Shown here: in pieces, positions 48,827 to 62,063 of the stretch | Position numbering within the stretch: the stretch's first letter is position 1 | Layout of the letters: every line of letters starts with the position of its first letter | NCBI RefSeq assembly: GCF_021018805.1 | Contig: NW_026960607.1 | Coordinates: 1,738,501-1,802,500 of the forward strand | Origin: Prinia subflava | Lineage: Eukaryota; Chordata; Aves; Passeriformes; Cisticolidae | Direction of reading: 5' to 3' | Length of the DNA stretch: 64,000 nucleotides | Notes under the pieces: generated by a model | The model's input: the letters and a program-made list of their open reading frames with translations, nothing else | Databases searched by the model: none | Told to the model about the DNA's origin: nothing | Program-made: the position numbers and the translations under genes

Positions 48827-50337
48827 AGTTCTCAGCACTGCTTTCCATTTCAACCAATTAACATCTATCAGAACAACTGTTGGATATCCTGCTTGTTCAA
48901 CTTGAACTTTGGAAAGCTCATTCTGGTAGCTCCTTTAGTTAAGAAATACCATTAGAGAAGAAATAGTGAAGGTTTATGAGGTTACAATATAGTTGGGACA
49001 TTAAGCACAAAGTATTATAAAACAAAATTACTTAAAACTAAATAGTGTGGATTCTGTGATATTGTGAACCTTTTAATATTCTTTTACCTACAAGCAGTGG
49101 TGTGTATTTCGAGGTGAGCTATTAATGTGTTTCAAACAGTCCCATAAGTAAAATAAACATTTACAGGTAGGTATTAACTGAGACTGATCACTAACATGAA
49201 TTCTCTTGGAAATAATTTCATATACTCAAGTCATTTCAATTATCATGCTTTTGACTTAGGAATACCTCTTGGAGATTCCCACATGTTGAACCAGGCATTT
49301 ATAAGTGCAGCTGCGATATTTACTCTAGAATGCCAGATGTGAACTCTTTGCAGATGTGCCTGATATGGTGCAAGTTCACACTGGATGATTTCAGTGTGAA
49401 GGTGCACCAAGGTCTGCTATACTTCTTATTGTATAAGTATGGCAGAAATACCAGTGCTGGTCAAACACTTTCATAAACCCTAATGGGAGTTAACAGCATA
49501 ACTCAGGGAGGTGTTCACAACCTTGCAGAGTCAAAGTGCTGGAATCACATAGCATATTTCTCAGCTTTCTGAAATTAAAATCAGGAAAGAAATTTGAAAG
49601 TTGAAAGTGCAATTAAAAAAAATAATTGTATTGCATTAGTGACTTGTAATGCATGCAACATCAGTCTGGTTCTCAGAGAAAGGGATAATGGTTTTGGTGA
49701 GAAATTTTGGTTCAGCAAGGCATAAAAGGTCAAAAACAAGGAGTTGATATTACTGTAAAAGTACATTCAATACTGTTATCCTGATAAAATTAATTTCTAG
49801 TTGATCAAAGCCCTTTAATTTGATATTGCTGGGATATTTTGAAAACATAGATGATAAGCTTTTGTGTTAGAGCTCATTCGAGTTGAATCTTAAGTCAGCT
49901 AATGCTCTGGCACTAACAACTTACTAAATGTTTCCAGGCAACAGAAAAAAAGTAGCAAAAGGTAAACAATTCAAATATGCTAAAGAGGAACAAACTGATA
50001 CAAAAATAAAACCTCCTTCTGTTTGAAACTCCTCACTTCTAAGCAATGTTTACTTCTCTGTTTCATGCATTAAGAGGAAGTACAGAGTCCCACAAAATAA
50101 GGGTCAGTGTTTTTCAGTTTTTTCACTCTGTTATTTCTTCAAAAGTTCCTCTGATTATTTTCAACACTCCAACAGAAAATTGCTTCAAACCATGAAAACC
50201 ACTACAGAGTCTCCAAAGTCTTGATAAAGTCACTGAGATTGATTGAATGTCTCCCTGTGCTTTACATGTGACTGAATGTCTCCCTGTGTGTTGGGGGTTG
50301 TTTCCTTACGACCACTCTTGTGATGCCTGCATACTGG
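48827..50337. other. Intergenic DNA
   Basis: AT-rich, with nothing recognisable. A short imperfect duplication (TGAATGTCTCCCTGTG) occurs twice at about 50244-50292. Confidence 0.5.
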
Positions 50338-50342
50338 GATGT

Positions 50343-51735
50343 TGTCGTGGTTGAGGGGGAGGTGAATTTTCCAGGAAGTTGTGGGCAAACCAATCAGTGG
50401 TCAGGTTTTATGCTGGCACTTGGAGTAGCCACTGGGAGGTTTGGACACGCCTCTGAGAACACAAGGGGTTAAAAGCAAGGACTCCCAGAGGGTCTGCCTC
50501 TTTTGGGTTCCGGTTTCAGCAGGGAAACATCTTCTCCTCCCCTGCCCAGTTTACTAGGCTGGGTGGGGGAGGGGAACCATGCGGCCAGGCTGAGGTAAGC
50601 CGATGCCCAGGGAGGGGGGGAAGAGAGTGAACGAGACTGGAGCTGAGCTGGCCCTATCCAGGATGGAGGGGTGGAAAACTGTGAAGGTGCCCCCCTCCCC
50701 CGCCCCAAGGAGAGAGACTGCTGCTTCAGAGTTTTGAACATTGGCAGCAGCCAGCAGCGAAGAAAGAGCGGGGGCGAGGGGAGAGGAGAAGTTCCCGGCT
50801 GTGTAAAGAGGTGCCGAGTCCGGGACCCTGCTGGGAGCCAAGAACTGTTAACCCTTTCTTGGCAGAAGGAAACTTTTCTCAGACATTGATTCTCGTGGCT
50901 GATGGTTTCAGAAGAGAGAGAGAGAGCCTGGGACCGAGATGATAAAGGAAGATGAAAAGAACCCCAGATGGGCAGAGATGAAGAGGAGTGTCTTTTGAGC
51001 TGGACTTTTTTTGCATAATGTTAGCCATAGACTGAACTTGAGTCTCTTTTGAACATAAACTGCATTTGGGTGGATGCAGCTGCCTCTACTTTTGCTACAG
51101 TGACTGGCACTTTAAGAGTGGAGCGAACAGAGAAGAGAGGGGGAAGGTGTGGTGGCGCCCTCTGCCCTCAGGGAAGATCTGTTCTTGGAACCCTAGGTCC
51201 CAGGGGAGATGGGGAGAGCTCAGCACTCAAGCATCCTTAAAAGAGCCCTATATGCAGCTTTGGCCCATGGACAGTGGTGAGAGCACTGGACATGGAAAAG
51301 ACAGTGTCACCCTGGCAGATTTCTCCAGGTGGTGCCACGGGTGACATAGAAACACATAAGGGGTGGACCTGTGTTTTCTGAGGAGCAGTCTGTGGTGCAA
51401 GAGAGACTCCTCTCTCCCTTGCTGAATTGAAGATTAGTTTTTTGAGTGGTGATTGATTTAAAACCCAAGGTTTTGATCTATGGAGGGTAACGTGTAGGGG
51501 GTGGAAATTGGGGGAGGAGAAGAAATGTTCTGGGGAGTTTTCATTTCTGTTTTTGTGTGTGTTTAGAGTTTTCCTTTCTATTTCTGTTCTTATGTAATGT
51601 AATAAAGTTTTGTTTTCTGTTTTCAAGTTTTGGGCCTGCTCTGCTCTGTTCTTGATCACATCCCACAGTAGCTGTTAGGAAAAAACACATATATTCATGG
51701 GTGCATTAACATCTGGCCAGTGCTAACCCATGACA
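50343..51735 (+). repeat. ERVL-type solo LTR, 1393 bp
   Basis: Begins TGTCGTGGTT and ends AACCCATGACA, imperfect inverted termini typical of avian ERVL LTRs. It is flanked by the exact 5-bp duplication GATGT (50338-50342 and 51736-51740), the size ERVL makes. AATAAAG lies near 51601, followed by a T/G-rich stretch. The GC-rich purine-loaded interior with short open frames is not coding. Confidence 0.88.
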
Positions 51736-51740
51736 GATGT

Positions 51741-52559
51741 AGAGTCTGTATTTTTTTCCTTGTGATGCTTATATTTTTTACAGCTCTGGCAAACCAGAGG
51801 TGCTGAAATTGCAGTTTGTGCCAGCTGACAGCAGTTGCTGACTGTAGTGAACTCCCCTTGGGCCAGCCAGGGTCCAAAAGTGCTCCCCGGGATTTTTCTG
51901 ATTGTCAGTGAGTTCTGCCATCAACTCTAACCCATCACCAGAAAACCCTCCTTCTTCTCTGGACAGCAGTAAACCATGCTCTCAACCTGCTGCCCCTTTG
52001 GATACGCTGCAAAACACACAGGCACTCGCTCCAACATCTCTGATGCCCTGGCCTATAAGTGTGATGGCTTTAGAGGCACCACAGTTCTGGGCATGGAACA
52101 TCCCCTTATTACACAGCTACTTCAGAATCACTCTTTAGCACAAAGGAAGTTAAAGATGCACATAAAAGCATCTTTCTACCTACACCTCTTTTTTCATTGT
52201 ACAGTTGAATAGTTCGCAGATTTTTCTTGCAAATGGTTCCCTCATTTAGAGACACAGACATCTCGGGTTACAATCATTAAAAAGTATCTTATCATGCTAG
52301 AGAATGATACCCTCTATAAGCCACTTCCCATATAAAATCCAGCTAGTGGTCGTAAGTAATTTTTTTTCCACCTTATCCACGATATCAGTCGACTATTTCC
52401 TCTTTGTTAAATAAGCAGTATGTGACTCCCTTGGAGTGGAAAAACACCAGGTATCATGTCCTATGCTTGACTGCCTATACCTAACAGCATGTATTGGGTT
52501 ACATAGCAAGAATTTGATAGCAGGGGAGCTATAGGGGTGGCTATCTGCAAGAAACTGCT
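51741..52559. other. Intergenic DNA
   Basis: No recognisable gene or repeat. Two short overlapping open frames at 51902-52212 have no domain. Confidence 0.4.
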
Positions 52560-53302
52560 GGAAATGTCTCCTGTGTCCAATAGAGCCAAGGCCAGCCAAC
52601 TCCAAGGTGGACCTGCTGCTGGCCAGGTTGAGTCCATCGGTGATGGTGGTGATGCCTCTGGGACAACAAATTTAAGGGGGAAAGTTACTGTGCAATTTTA
52701 GCCAGAGAGGGGACAGAGAGTATGTGAGAGCAACAGCCCTGCAGACACTGAGGTCAGTGGAAAAGGAGGGGGAGGAGGTGTTCCAGGTGCCAGAGCAGAG
52801 ATTGTCTTGCAGCCCATGGTGCAGCCCACGGTGAGGCAGCTCTGCCCCTATAGCCCATGGAGGACCCCATGCTGGAGCAGATGGATGCCCAAAGGAGGCT
52901 CTGATGCCATGGAGAGACTGTTGGCTCCTGGCAGGAGTAGCAGAAACAATGTGTCATGAACTGACCACAATCCCCACTCCCCATCCATCTGCACTGCTGG
53001 TAGGGTGGAGATAGAGAAAATTAGAAGTGAAGCTGAGCCTGGGATGCAAGAATGAGTGGCAGCAAGGCTTTTGAAGATTTGGGTTTATTTCTTATTACTC
53101 TACTATGATTTGATTGCCAATAAAGTAAATTGATTTCCCCAATCTGACTCTGCTTTGACCCAGATGGCAATTGCTGAGATCTCTCCCTGTCCTTATCTCA
53201 ACCCAAGAGACTTTCATCATATTTTATCTTCCCTGTCCAGTAGAGGAGGGGAGTGACAGAGCCATTTTGGTGGGCACTTGGCATCCAGGTAGGGTCAACC
53301 CA
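52560..53302 (+). repeat. Old ERVL-type LTR, 3' portion
   Basis: Shows the familiar avian ERVL LTR ending: GCCAATAAAGTAAATTG (about 53117), then CTGTCCTTATCTCAACCCAAG, GAGGAGGGGAGTGACAGAGC and GGGTCAACCCA near 53302. The upstream part resembles 53895-54240. It is diverged and truncated at the 5' side. Confidence 0.65.
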
Positions 53303-53894
53303 TTATATAGCCCCTTCTATCAGCAAGAGGTAGAATTCTTCCTTTGTCCCTGTTGATGACTCACTACATGTTTCAGTTCAAAGCATTTCTCAACTGAACT
53401 TTATGGTCCATGTTGCATATTTGTAGATTTTTATCACAAAAAGTAACTATGTAGTTCATTACTAGCTCAATAGGGCAAACATGATAATATCACCGCTCTG
53501 GGCTCACAGTGGGCTTGGTATGATCTTTCCCATCTTCCGTGTTCAAAGCACCCTGTAAACTTACTACACTAAGACAGGAAGGCATTTTTCAGGAGGCTGA
53601 TTTTACATTTCAGTTCCTTTACTAAAACAGATATGCTCTTGCTCAACTTAATGCACTTTGAAAAGGAGTTAAGCCAAAAATGAAAATCATGCTAATTACG
53701 GAACAAGGATACCCACATATGGAGTTACTCAGAAATAGCTATTCTTGAATAACATTGTATAACCAAGCATGGGACTTTTTTTTTTTAAGTTTTTCTTCAT
53801 AATTATGGTAAATAGAGCTTTAGGAATTTAGGGGGGTTTTTTTAAATTTTGTGTTCCTTTCCATTTTTTTTAATTGGGTTAGCATGCTAAGTTT

Positions 53895-54240
53895 TTGGTA
53901 GTGGTGGGGGAGGCCACAGAGGTGGAATCTGTGAGAAGGTGATGGAAGCTTCCACCGTGTCTAGAAGAACCAATCCCTGGTGGTTCCAAAGACAGACATG
54001 CTGCTGGACAAAATGAGGCCAATTAGAAATGGTGGTAATGTCTCTGTGTAATATTTAAGAAGAAATAACAAAGGTTGTGGTGCAGTTGTAATTTTCCAAC
54101 CAGAGAAGTGTAGAGTGAGAATATGTGAGAAGAACAACTCTGCAAACACCAAGGTCAGTGAAGAAGGAGGGAGAGGAGGTGCTCCTGGTGCCTGAGCTGA
54201 GATTCCTTTGCAGCCCACGGTGAAGATCATGGTGAAGTAA
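53895..54240 (+). repeat. Second partial copy of the same ERVL-type LTR
   Basis: Matches 52560-52850 in order: CTGCTGGACAAAATGAGGCC, ATGGTGGTAATGTCTCTG, CAACTCTGCAAACACCAAGGTCAGTG, GAGGAGGTGCTCC, TTTGCAGCCCACGGTGA. It includes more of the 5' side and breaks off before the poly(A) region. Confidence 0.6.
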
Positions 54241-54539
54241 ACAAAATCAGTAAAAACAAAACTGTGGAACTTGTGGCACAAAATTTGCTTCAGATAAATT
54301 GTTGAAAAAGCACAGAAGTATTTGTATATCCAAGTTCTATCCTAAATTTCAGTAAAAGACACCCATTACCATGCAACTAGGAAGCCAGAAAAAAATTTCC
54401 ACATTCCTAATACAAGGAAAGGTGATAAAATAATTATACCAGGATGTATCAATTCAGTATGCAATGGGAAAAAGATTCTGGTCTCTTATGTTAGCTTGGT
54501 GACTCAGGCACCATGGCAGGATTTCCTTCCTGCTGTCAC

Positions 54540-55300
54540 GAGACAAAGGATGGTCGTGATGGTTCGTTTTGATTTCAAAGTGCAAAAAGAGGCAATGAGA
54601 ACTTAGTTCAAGTAAAATCAATTGTATCTATTGATACACACAATTATGCAATAGAAGAGAAGGGAAGGAAAGAGAGAGAGAGAGAAAAGAGGAAAAGGGG
54701 GGTTATAGCTACCGACAAACAGACGAGAGTCCTCGTGACGCTGGAAACCAAGATCACCTTTGCAGTCCTCGTAGCATGGGCCAATAGATCCGTCTTGTCC
54801 GTCGGGGAGGCCTCAGAGTCTCCTCTCTGGGGGTGATTATTATAGTTCTTTTTCGAGGCAAGGGGCAACATGCCAGGAAGGGGGAGAGATCTCATGGGCA
54901 CTGCAGGTGTTTCTCTACAACACAGGAGCAAGGTGGCCCGAGCCTTGCAGTCAGTACCGTACAGCCAGTTTAGAGCAAACACCCCTCCGCAAACACGGCT
55001 CAGGAACCGTAACAGCATCCATTCTTCATCTCTGAGAAGGGTGTTTTGGTCTAAAGGGTTCACCTGCAGGGAGAGGCCCTGGATCCCACCTTAATCAGGC
55101 CAGAACTCCTGTGCTGTGGCCCAGGGTCCGTAGGGGTCTCAGCCTCTGACAGTCGTGAGGCAGATGAGGGATCTTCAGACCAACTCTTACACCCGCTTAA
55201 AATACTTTAATTGGAGTGGATGATGAGGCAACTGTTGACACTCCTTTGGACTCAGTACAGCTGTCTATGGAAAGATGTTGTGGTGTGCATTTCCCAGGAC
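54540..55300. repeat. Unclassified GC-elevated segment, probably repeat-derived
   Basis: GC content and CpG density rise against the flanks, and there is a (GA)n run at about 54669-54688. A 139-codon open frame on the - strand (54644-55063) has no domain that I recognise. It abuts the - strand LTR-like block that follows and may be its internal sequence or another LTR. No target duplication was found. Confidence 0.35.
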
Positions 55301-55309
55301 GCACAAGGC

Positions 55310-55760
55310 AGCATTGGGGTGCGACACATTTCCCCCCGAGGAGACTTTTCCTCCCCGCTCTGGACTTCGGTGGTCTCGGCAGTTGCTTTTGGGGCGCAGA
55401 GATGTATTAGAGGCGAGATGGGTCTTGGGGTAAACTAAGGAGATTTATTACAGGTATAACTGAAGCATAACAACTAAAAGCTGGACCCCAAAGACAGGGA
55501 GCACATGTCCTGCCGTGGGTTTTATAGACGGGGCGATACAAAGCAAACAACCAACAAGAATGCACTCAGGGAGGAGTCTAGGGCAGGGAATACAGAACTA
55601 GATCCAATGGGAATAGCAGAAGCAGTGTAATGATATGAAACAGCAAATGATATATCGAGTTAGGGAAGACTGGCAAGGAAGGTTCTAGAAACAGAGGCAG
55701 GGACACAGAGAAATGACACATAACGGCATGTATAATTTAAATCATAACACACAAATGAAA
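55310..55760 (-). repeat. LTR-like sequence (-)
   Basis: On the - strand the order is a TATAAAACCC box (about 55526), AATAAA (the TTTATT of GGAGATTTATTACAGG near 55445), and then a GC-rich U5-like part ending near 55310. This is LTR logic, but the ends are not fixed. Confidence 0.5.
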
Positions 55761-55976
55761 TATAAAGCTAGCTTGAAAACTTAAAGCAGAAAATCCACAC
55801 CACAACAGAAAGACACAACTGTTTTCATAAACAGAAAACGGAAAATCTTTTTCACAGAGTACAAAAAGGCCAACAAGCAGTGGAGCCAAATCCATTCCTG
55901 AGATTCCTTAAGAATATCAGTGGCATCATGGCAGAGATTATTATAGCCTGCATGCTGGATGCTCTGCAACAAATGG

Positions 55977-56625
55977 TGTAGTGGTGTGTTAATGAGTTCT
56001 TTATATTTTATAAGTTTTTCTAAGTTCTTTGTAAGATGGTTTGTTCCTTGTACCCCCCGTTTTGCCTTCCTGTTAGTTGCCCCTGGAACTCCCCCAGTAA
56101 CTATTAGGTGTCAGTCCATTCCCCCCTCCTCCCTGGAGCCTGCCTGTCATCTCACAGCCCTGCCTCAGAGCTAGAAAGTTCTGTGGAGGGCTTTGAGTGA
56201 TAGGCTAGGTTCAGGAAAAAAACCCTCCTCTCCCTTGTGTGTGGTCCTCGTTTGTGTCAGTCACCTTCCTAGCCTCTCCTGTATTGAACCCAATTGGTTG
56301 TACCCTCCTCACCGCCCTCTGTACCGCCCCCCACTAAAAGGGGGTCTGAAAAAGCCAAAAGTGGCTCGGTCAGAGCAAGTTCTTGGCAGGTGGGGAGGCT
56401 CCTCCTGACCCCTCAAATAAACTCCCTTGGATTTACTCGGCTGGCTCCTCCCTTTATTCCCCGCCATCGTCTGCCCCTTGCCACCTGTGCCCTTGACGTC
56501 TCGTCGGAACCAAGACCCACTGGATCGACTTGGCTTGGCTGCTCACCAGCCGTACCTGCTGCTTGCCGCGGTGCCTGAGCTAGCCTGGGCAGGGCGGGAC
56601 CGCATTCTGAAAGGCACCAGCGACA
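55977..56625 (+). repeat. Solo LTR, 649 bp
   Basis: Begins TGTAGTGGTG and ends CCAGCGACA (TG...CA), flanked by the exact 6-bp duplication AAATGG (55971-55976 and 56626-56631). It contains CAAATAAACTCCC (poly(A) signal near 56416) followed by a CT-rich U5. Confidence 0.88.
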
Positions 56626-56631
56626 AAATGG

Positions 56632-59166
56632 AAAGTACTGGAATAAGCTCACAAACCGGATCCACAGAACAGCTAGCTGTTGGGGCATCTGGCTGTGGGT
56701 TAATGTTCCACTTCTAGGAAAATGTTGCTAACTTTTTTCTTAGGAAGACAATTGACTATTTTGCCTTGCTTCTTCTTTCCCTGGCCCTTCAGAAAATCTA
56801 GGTGCATGTCTAAAGAACAGGATTATACTGTTGCAGTGTTATTGCAATATAGTTATTGTTTCCAGAAAAAATGGGAAATATTTTTAAAGAAAGATAACTT
56901 CAATTGTGTATCTTTGTCCTTCTTTATGTGCACAGGGTAGCATAGGGGAGAAAGCAGAACAGCCATCTTTGAAAGCACTAAGGAGCACAGAAACAGTTCG
57001 ACTATATGTTTAGTGTCTGCTTATTGTGAATTTTTATTAAAGGTATGAAACCTTTTAACTTCCCCACATTCATTGTCCAGTGATGAGCTAACTGAAAGTA
57101 AGAAGGAAAAGCTTCGCATGCACGTGCATGCACACACGCCCACCCCCATGTACAAGCAAGAAGAGGGAAGTAGTTCTAAGGGAGGAGAGGACACACTCTA
57201 AGAGCTGCCTTCCATTACCTACAACACACTGCAGTGCTGACCTTGCCAGGAACTGCAGCAGCAGCCAATTTACCAGCTCAGGAATCACTGAAGTGTTATT
57301 TTGCCAAGGACTCTGAAGCATTTTAAGGAGAGGTAAAATGCTTCTGTTGTCTTGTGTTCAGAAGAGTCAAGAATTCTCACACATACATTATGAGGCCACC
57401 CAACAAAGACTATGAAATCATCTCCCTGAGATGATCAGAGGCATTTGTGTTAAAAACACTATGCATTTTTGTGTGCTAAAATATGGAAATGTAGGCATTC
57501 TAGTGAAATCTTGCATTGAAATTGCCAATAAAAAAGGAAGGTGGGAGTGTTATAAGGCAAACACATTTACAGACTGATTTGTTCCACATTAGCTTTTTTC
57601 TGAACAGTTTCGGTTTGGAAACTGTATTAAAATTATTTCAGTAAGAATCTACTCTCAAACATTTATTGGAAGCTTTTACAATCACAAAGCGCAGGAGAAA
57701 TAGACATAATATTAAGGATACTGAGGACATACTCCTAAAGATAAATCTTTTTGAAAATTCCTGGAAAAGCCTAATTTTAGCCATTTTTTCAATAAAAAGA
57801 GATAAACAGAGAGCAAAGTAGAAGACAAAAAAACAGATCCATGCATAGTTTTCCATCACTACTATTGTAAGTAAACTGAGGGATTAGACTGCATGGGATT
57901 TCAAGCAGGAGAGGATCTCTACAATATTATTCTCCACAATCCCCATTAGGAATTAATGACGCTTCAAGTAGGATTAACTCTTACAAATTTTTGTCCTACT
58001 GCTGCTGCTACACAACTATGGCAACATCATGGCTTCTGCCCAGGCTGTGCTCTTTGGGGAAGAGATCTGCAGCAGAAACAGAGAGGCACCAATTCCTTGG
58101 GGACATCTTACTGATCTGCACATCACTCAACTCCATTAACCAAGTAACTGGGATTCCCACATTTTAACATTCCCACAGAGGGCTCCATTGTCCCTAAAGC
58201 TCTGAGAGGTCAGCAAATGCCAGCTGAACCTCATAAAAACTCCTGCTTTGTTTCCCTTCCTGTGAGATTTTGTTTCTGGGATACAATGAAAAAAATATAT
58301 TTGCATACACCTTTAACTGAGCCTATATTCATCCTGTCAGCAAAATATTGGACTTATCAGAATAAATGAGTGGGAAAACACTGCAGAATTAATGGAAGCA
58401 TTCAACCTTTTCTAATTATACACTGTATTAAACTTTTATTAGAGAAACCCTATAAAGATGCTTTGCTATGAGTGTATTCTCAGAGTAGCTAATTCAGTTT
58501 GGTCAGTTGAACTGATCAGGCAAACAAAAATTTAACCCAACAAAGTAAAAATATTCATGCAAGGGTGGAATCCCTCGTTAATCTCTGAACAGAACAGAAA
58601 CAAAGCAGAAAACTCATTGCCTACTTCAAAAGGTAATAAAGAAATGGTTCTGTACCACAAAAAAACATCCCAAGTCTAAAGCAAAAGGTTGATCTAAGGC
58701 AATGCTGTTTCCAAGCATAAGTTTGTGTTTTGTTAATTTTATTTATCTGCCTTTGATGCATCAGCTGATGCTGGATTTTATTTATATTACACTATTTATT
58801 TCTTCAGCTTCAACTCAGATGCATGTCCTTGCTGTGCAGTACAAACATGCACATAATAAAACATCATCTTTGTTTCAGAAAGCAATGAACTTAATGGCTA
58901 AACAGACAAGACAAAAAAAAATGGCAGGGAAAACTTAGAACACCCATTTCACATTGTGCAGCCAAGGCACAAGATTATGATGTTACATTGGTGAATGGCA
59001 GCAGAGTTTTGTTACTGGCATACGTAGGGTTAGGGTTACATTTTACACGTACCCAGAGAGATGCGGAACATACATGGCAGAAGGGAGGACTGAGCCCCAG
59101 TCTGCTGCCTGCCGTTCAGAGGTGCTGACATTCTTTCTTTGACTGTTTACCAAGACAAAATACCTT
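56632..59166. other. Intergenic DNA
   Basis: No recognisable gene or repeat family. A tiny telomere-like word (TAGGGTTAGGGTTA at 59025-59038) is present. Confidence 0.45.
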
Positions 59167-60115
59167 TCATAGAATCATGGACTCACAGAATGGTTTCGGT
59201 TGAAAGGGTCCTTAAAGATCCTCTAGCTCCAATCTCCCTGCCATGAGCAGGGTCACCTTTCACTAGACCAGGTTGCTCAAAGACCCCTCCAACCTGGCCT
59301 TCAACATTTCCAGGGATAGGACAGACACAACTTCTCTGGGCAACCTTTTCAGAGAGAAGTGCCTCACCTCTCTTACAGTAAAGAATTTCTTCCTAATACC
59401 TAGTCTAAACCTACCCTCCATCAGTTTAAAGACATTTTCCCTTGTCCTATCACTATATGCCCTCTCCAGGTTTGCTGTAAGTCCCCTATAGATACTGGAA
59501 GGTTGCCTCTCTTCTCCAGCCAGAACAACCCTGGCTCTCTCAGCCTGGCTTCACAGGAGAGGTGCTCCAGCCCTCTGATCATCTTCATGGACTTTTTCTT
59601 GACTCACTCCAAGAGGTCCACATTCTTCTTATGTTGGGGACCTCTGGACTCAACACTCCAGGTGGGGTCTCACAAGAGCAGAGCAGAGAGGCAGAATCCT
59701 CTCCCTTGCCCTGCTGGCAACACTGCTTTGGATGCAGCCCAGGACACAATTGGCTTTCTGGGCTGAGTGCACATGGCTGGGTCATGTCCAGCCTCTCATC
59801 CACCAACACCCCCAAGTCCTTCTCCTAAGAGCAGGGCTGCTCTAAATCCATTCTCCATACAGCCTGTATTTGTGCTTGGGATTGCCCCACCCCAAGTGCT
59901 GGACTTTGTATTTGGCCTTGTTGAACTTCCTGAGGTTTGCATGGATCCATTTCTCAAGGTTCCTCTGGATAGCATCCCTTCTCTCCAGCATGTAAACTGT
60001 AGCACACAGTTTGGTGGCATCAGCAAATTTGCTGAGGGTGTGCTCAATCTCAATCCATGTCACCAACAAGGATGTTAAATAGTGCCAGTCCCAATACTGA
60101 CCCCCAAGGGACCCG
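59167..60115 (-). mobile_element. CR1 LINE, 5'-truncated (-)
   Basis: The left edge TCATAGAATCATGGACTCACAG is the antisense of the CR1 3' end. Reading leftward on the - strand, the reverse-transcriptase C-terminal region is recognisable: PWGSVLGLALFNIL (60130 leftward), DATKLCATVYMLERRDAIQRN, FNKAKYKVQHLGWGNPKHKY. Stops and frameshifts make it a dead copy. Sequence between 60116 and 60354 is not clearly CR1 and is unassigned. Confidence 0.85.
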
Positions 60116-60354
60116 GCCCAAGGTTTTATTTCTGCTAACCTGGCTGCTCAGATAATCTCCCTGTGTTCCTCCCAGGTTGCCTGTTCTTGCATCCCTGCTC
60201 TGTAGGGTTTCTTTCTTTGTGTGACTTTGTCCAGGAGCTCCCTGTTCATGCACACAGAACTCCTGGTATTGTTGCTTGATTTCCTCTATTTTGGGATGCA
60301 TCACTTTGTATGAATCTGGGATGCATGTAATTTGTACAGAATAAGCACATTCAT

Positions 60355-61708
60355 TGAAAAGAACAGGGCATATGCCTTTATTAATATTCATCTCTTTATT
60401 AAAGTGATCAGCTCATTATTAAAGTCATCAGCAGGATTGCAGAGTCCGACCGGAGTTTTCCACCCTGCTGCAGCCATCTGAAGGAGCAGGTGCTGTCCCA
60501 GCTCATCATTCCACTGCAAACAGTAGATGCCGAGTCCTTGTTCCCATAGGAACAACTAGGAGTTCTCTCTGGTCAACCATCAGAAGGTAGAGCAGTGAGG
60601 GGTCTGCCACTGGAGTGCAGAGTCAGTTCTTTACCCTCAGGGAAAAGCCTTGAGGGTTTCCCGTTGTCTGTCTCAGTCACTTCAGCTGGCCGGCTCCCAT
60701 TCTATTCAGACTCCTCATAGGTTAGGGTGAGTCTTCAAACCAGGCCAGGGGGTGCGTCCACTCCTTGCTCGGCCAGGGCACCCTCTAATTCTCCTCTGAT
60801 GCATCTAGTTTCTTGTCTTGGGGTGCAGTTTCCCTAAAAAAGCCCTCCCCGGATCCACCGGGGCGGTTTTATTTGCATGTACAAATGCATATGCATTTGT
60901 CCTGGTCACCGCAGAGGTATCCCTGATGAAAAAGGTAGTTACAGCGAACAATGACAGGGCCATTTAGACAGGAGCCATTCCTTTTCACATTTTAATGAGG
61001 CAGCTCCCCTTTGGGGCAGCTTCCCTCCGTCCTCAAACTTGCTGGGGTGTGGAGAGTACCTCTAGCCAGGAGGGGGTCAGAGGCTTTTGAGTGACAGCAG
61101 CATCACCCCAGCTATGGGGTTCTCTGCAAAAAGGAAAAACCCCCATTTTTCTAAAAGGCAGGGTGACGGCACAAATTGGGAGGATGAGGGGTTGCATTCT
61201 GAGTGCTCAGAGCTCTTTTAATTTGCTAATGGGTGCTCTGCATTTTCCTCTGGGGGGATGGTGGGCTGTCTCGGCTGTCTGTTGTAGCAGGAGCAGGATG
61301 ACTTATATCCTAAGGTAGAGCTATCTCAAACTGGGCCTCAGATCAGGCCTCAGGCCTGGGCCTGGTAGGCCTCGTACGTCCAGCATACATAGTACCAGAT
61401 AAGGTTATCTGGTACTGGGAATGTGTTAAGGTAGGAGTGCTAATAGCATAGAACAGTTACTGAGGAAACACGGTGGCTGCCTTAAACTTCAATAGCTTAC
61501 ATACTTCTGTATTCTCACTGCCTATCAGAATGCACCTGCTAACTGTAAACGACTCTCTCTGTATATAACCCGCCATCTCGGGAAATAAACCGGAGTACGT
61601 GCTAATAACCATATTGGTCGGATTCACGTTACTCTAGCCCCTGGTCTACCAGGCCTCAGCATTCAGTCTGCTATGGGGCTAGGACAGGGATAGCCCGGCT
61701 CCCTCCCA
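60355..61708 (-). repeat. LTR-like interspersed repeat, copy 2 (antisense), interrupted
   Basis: Reverse complement of the 143-1113 repeat, from TGAAAAGAACAGGGCATATG (60355) to GGCTCCCTCCCA (61708). It is split by a nested solo LTR at 61283-61665. The POU palindrome and octamer are kept (60871-60899), while the CRE-like site of copy 1 is lost. About 965 bp remain without the insert. Confidence 0.65.
61283..61665 (+). repeat. Solo LTR of the ERV-A/ERV-C type, nested in LTR copy 2
   Basis: A 383-bp LTR beginning TGTAGCAGGAGCAGG (with a short AGCAGG duplication) and ending CAGCATTCA. Target duplication GTCTGT (61277-61282) against GTCTGC (61666-61671), one mismatch. It holds a perfect paired-GATA palindrome at 61391-61416 and TATATAACCCGCC with AATAAA near 61584. 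Confidence 0.88.
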
Positions 61709-62063
61709 GGACCATAGCAGCAACCACGGGCAGTTTTTAATTAATTCATAACATTCATCACATATATACTCTATACACAATATGGAAAAAACCACTATTT
61801 ATGACAGTGTATATGTCATTTATACATTATACTTACCTCAAAAAATTAGCCCAACAACCTCAGAGCAATTTGATGTCTGCTTGGTATTTATTAAAAAAAA
61901 CAGTCTGTGGCTTTGCCTAGTAATTTGTAGGTTTTCATACCTGCTGGTTTCCTTTTGAGAAAGAGATAATTTCATGTTGCTGATTTGGGACAGACACTGA
62001 CAGGTTGGTAGGTGAGCAGCTGCACCTCCAAGTCTGTGATTGCAGCTTTTGAGAAATAGGAGG

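Noticed and set aside
54644..55063. 139-codon - strand open frame as a gene
   Set aside because: No domain recognised, the C-terminal part is low-complexity from a GA repeat, and it lies in probable repeat DNA.
59025..59038. Telomere-like TAGGGTTAGGGTTA
   Set aside because: Only just over two units; too short to call an interstitial telomeric repeat.
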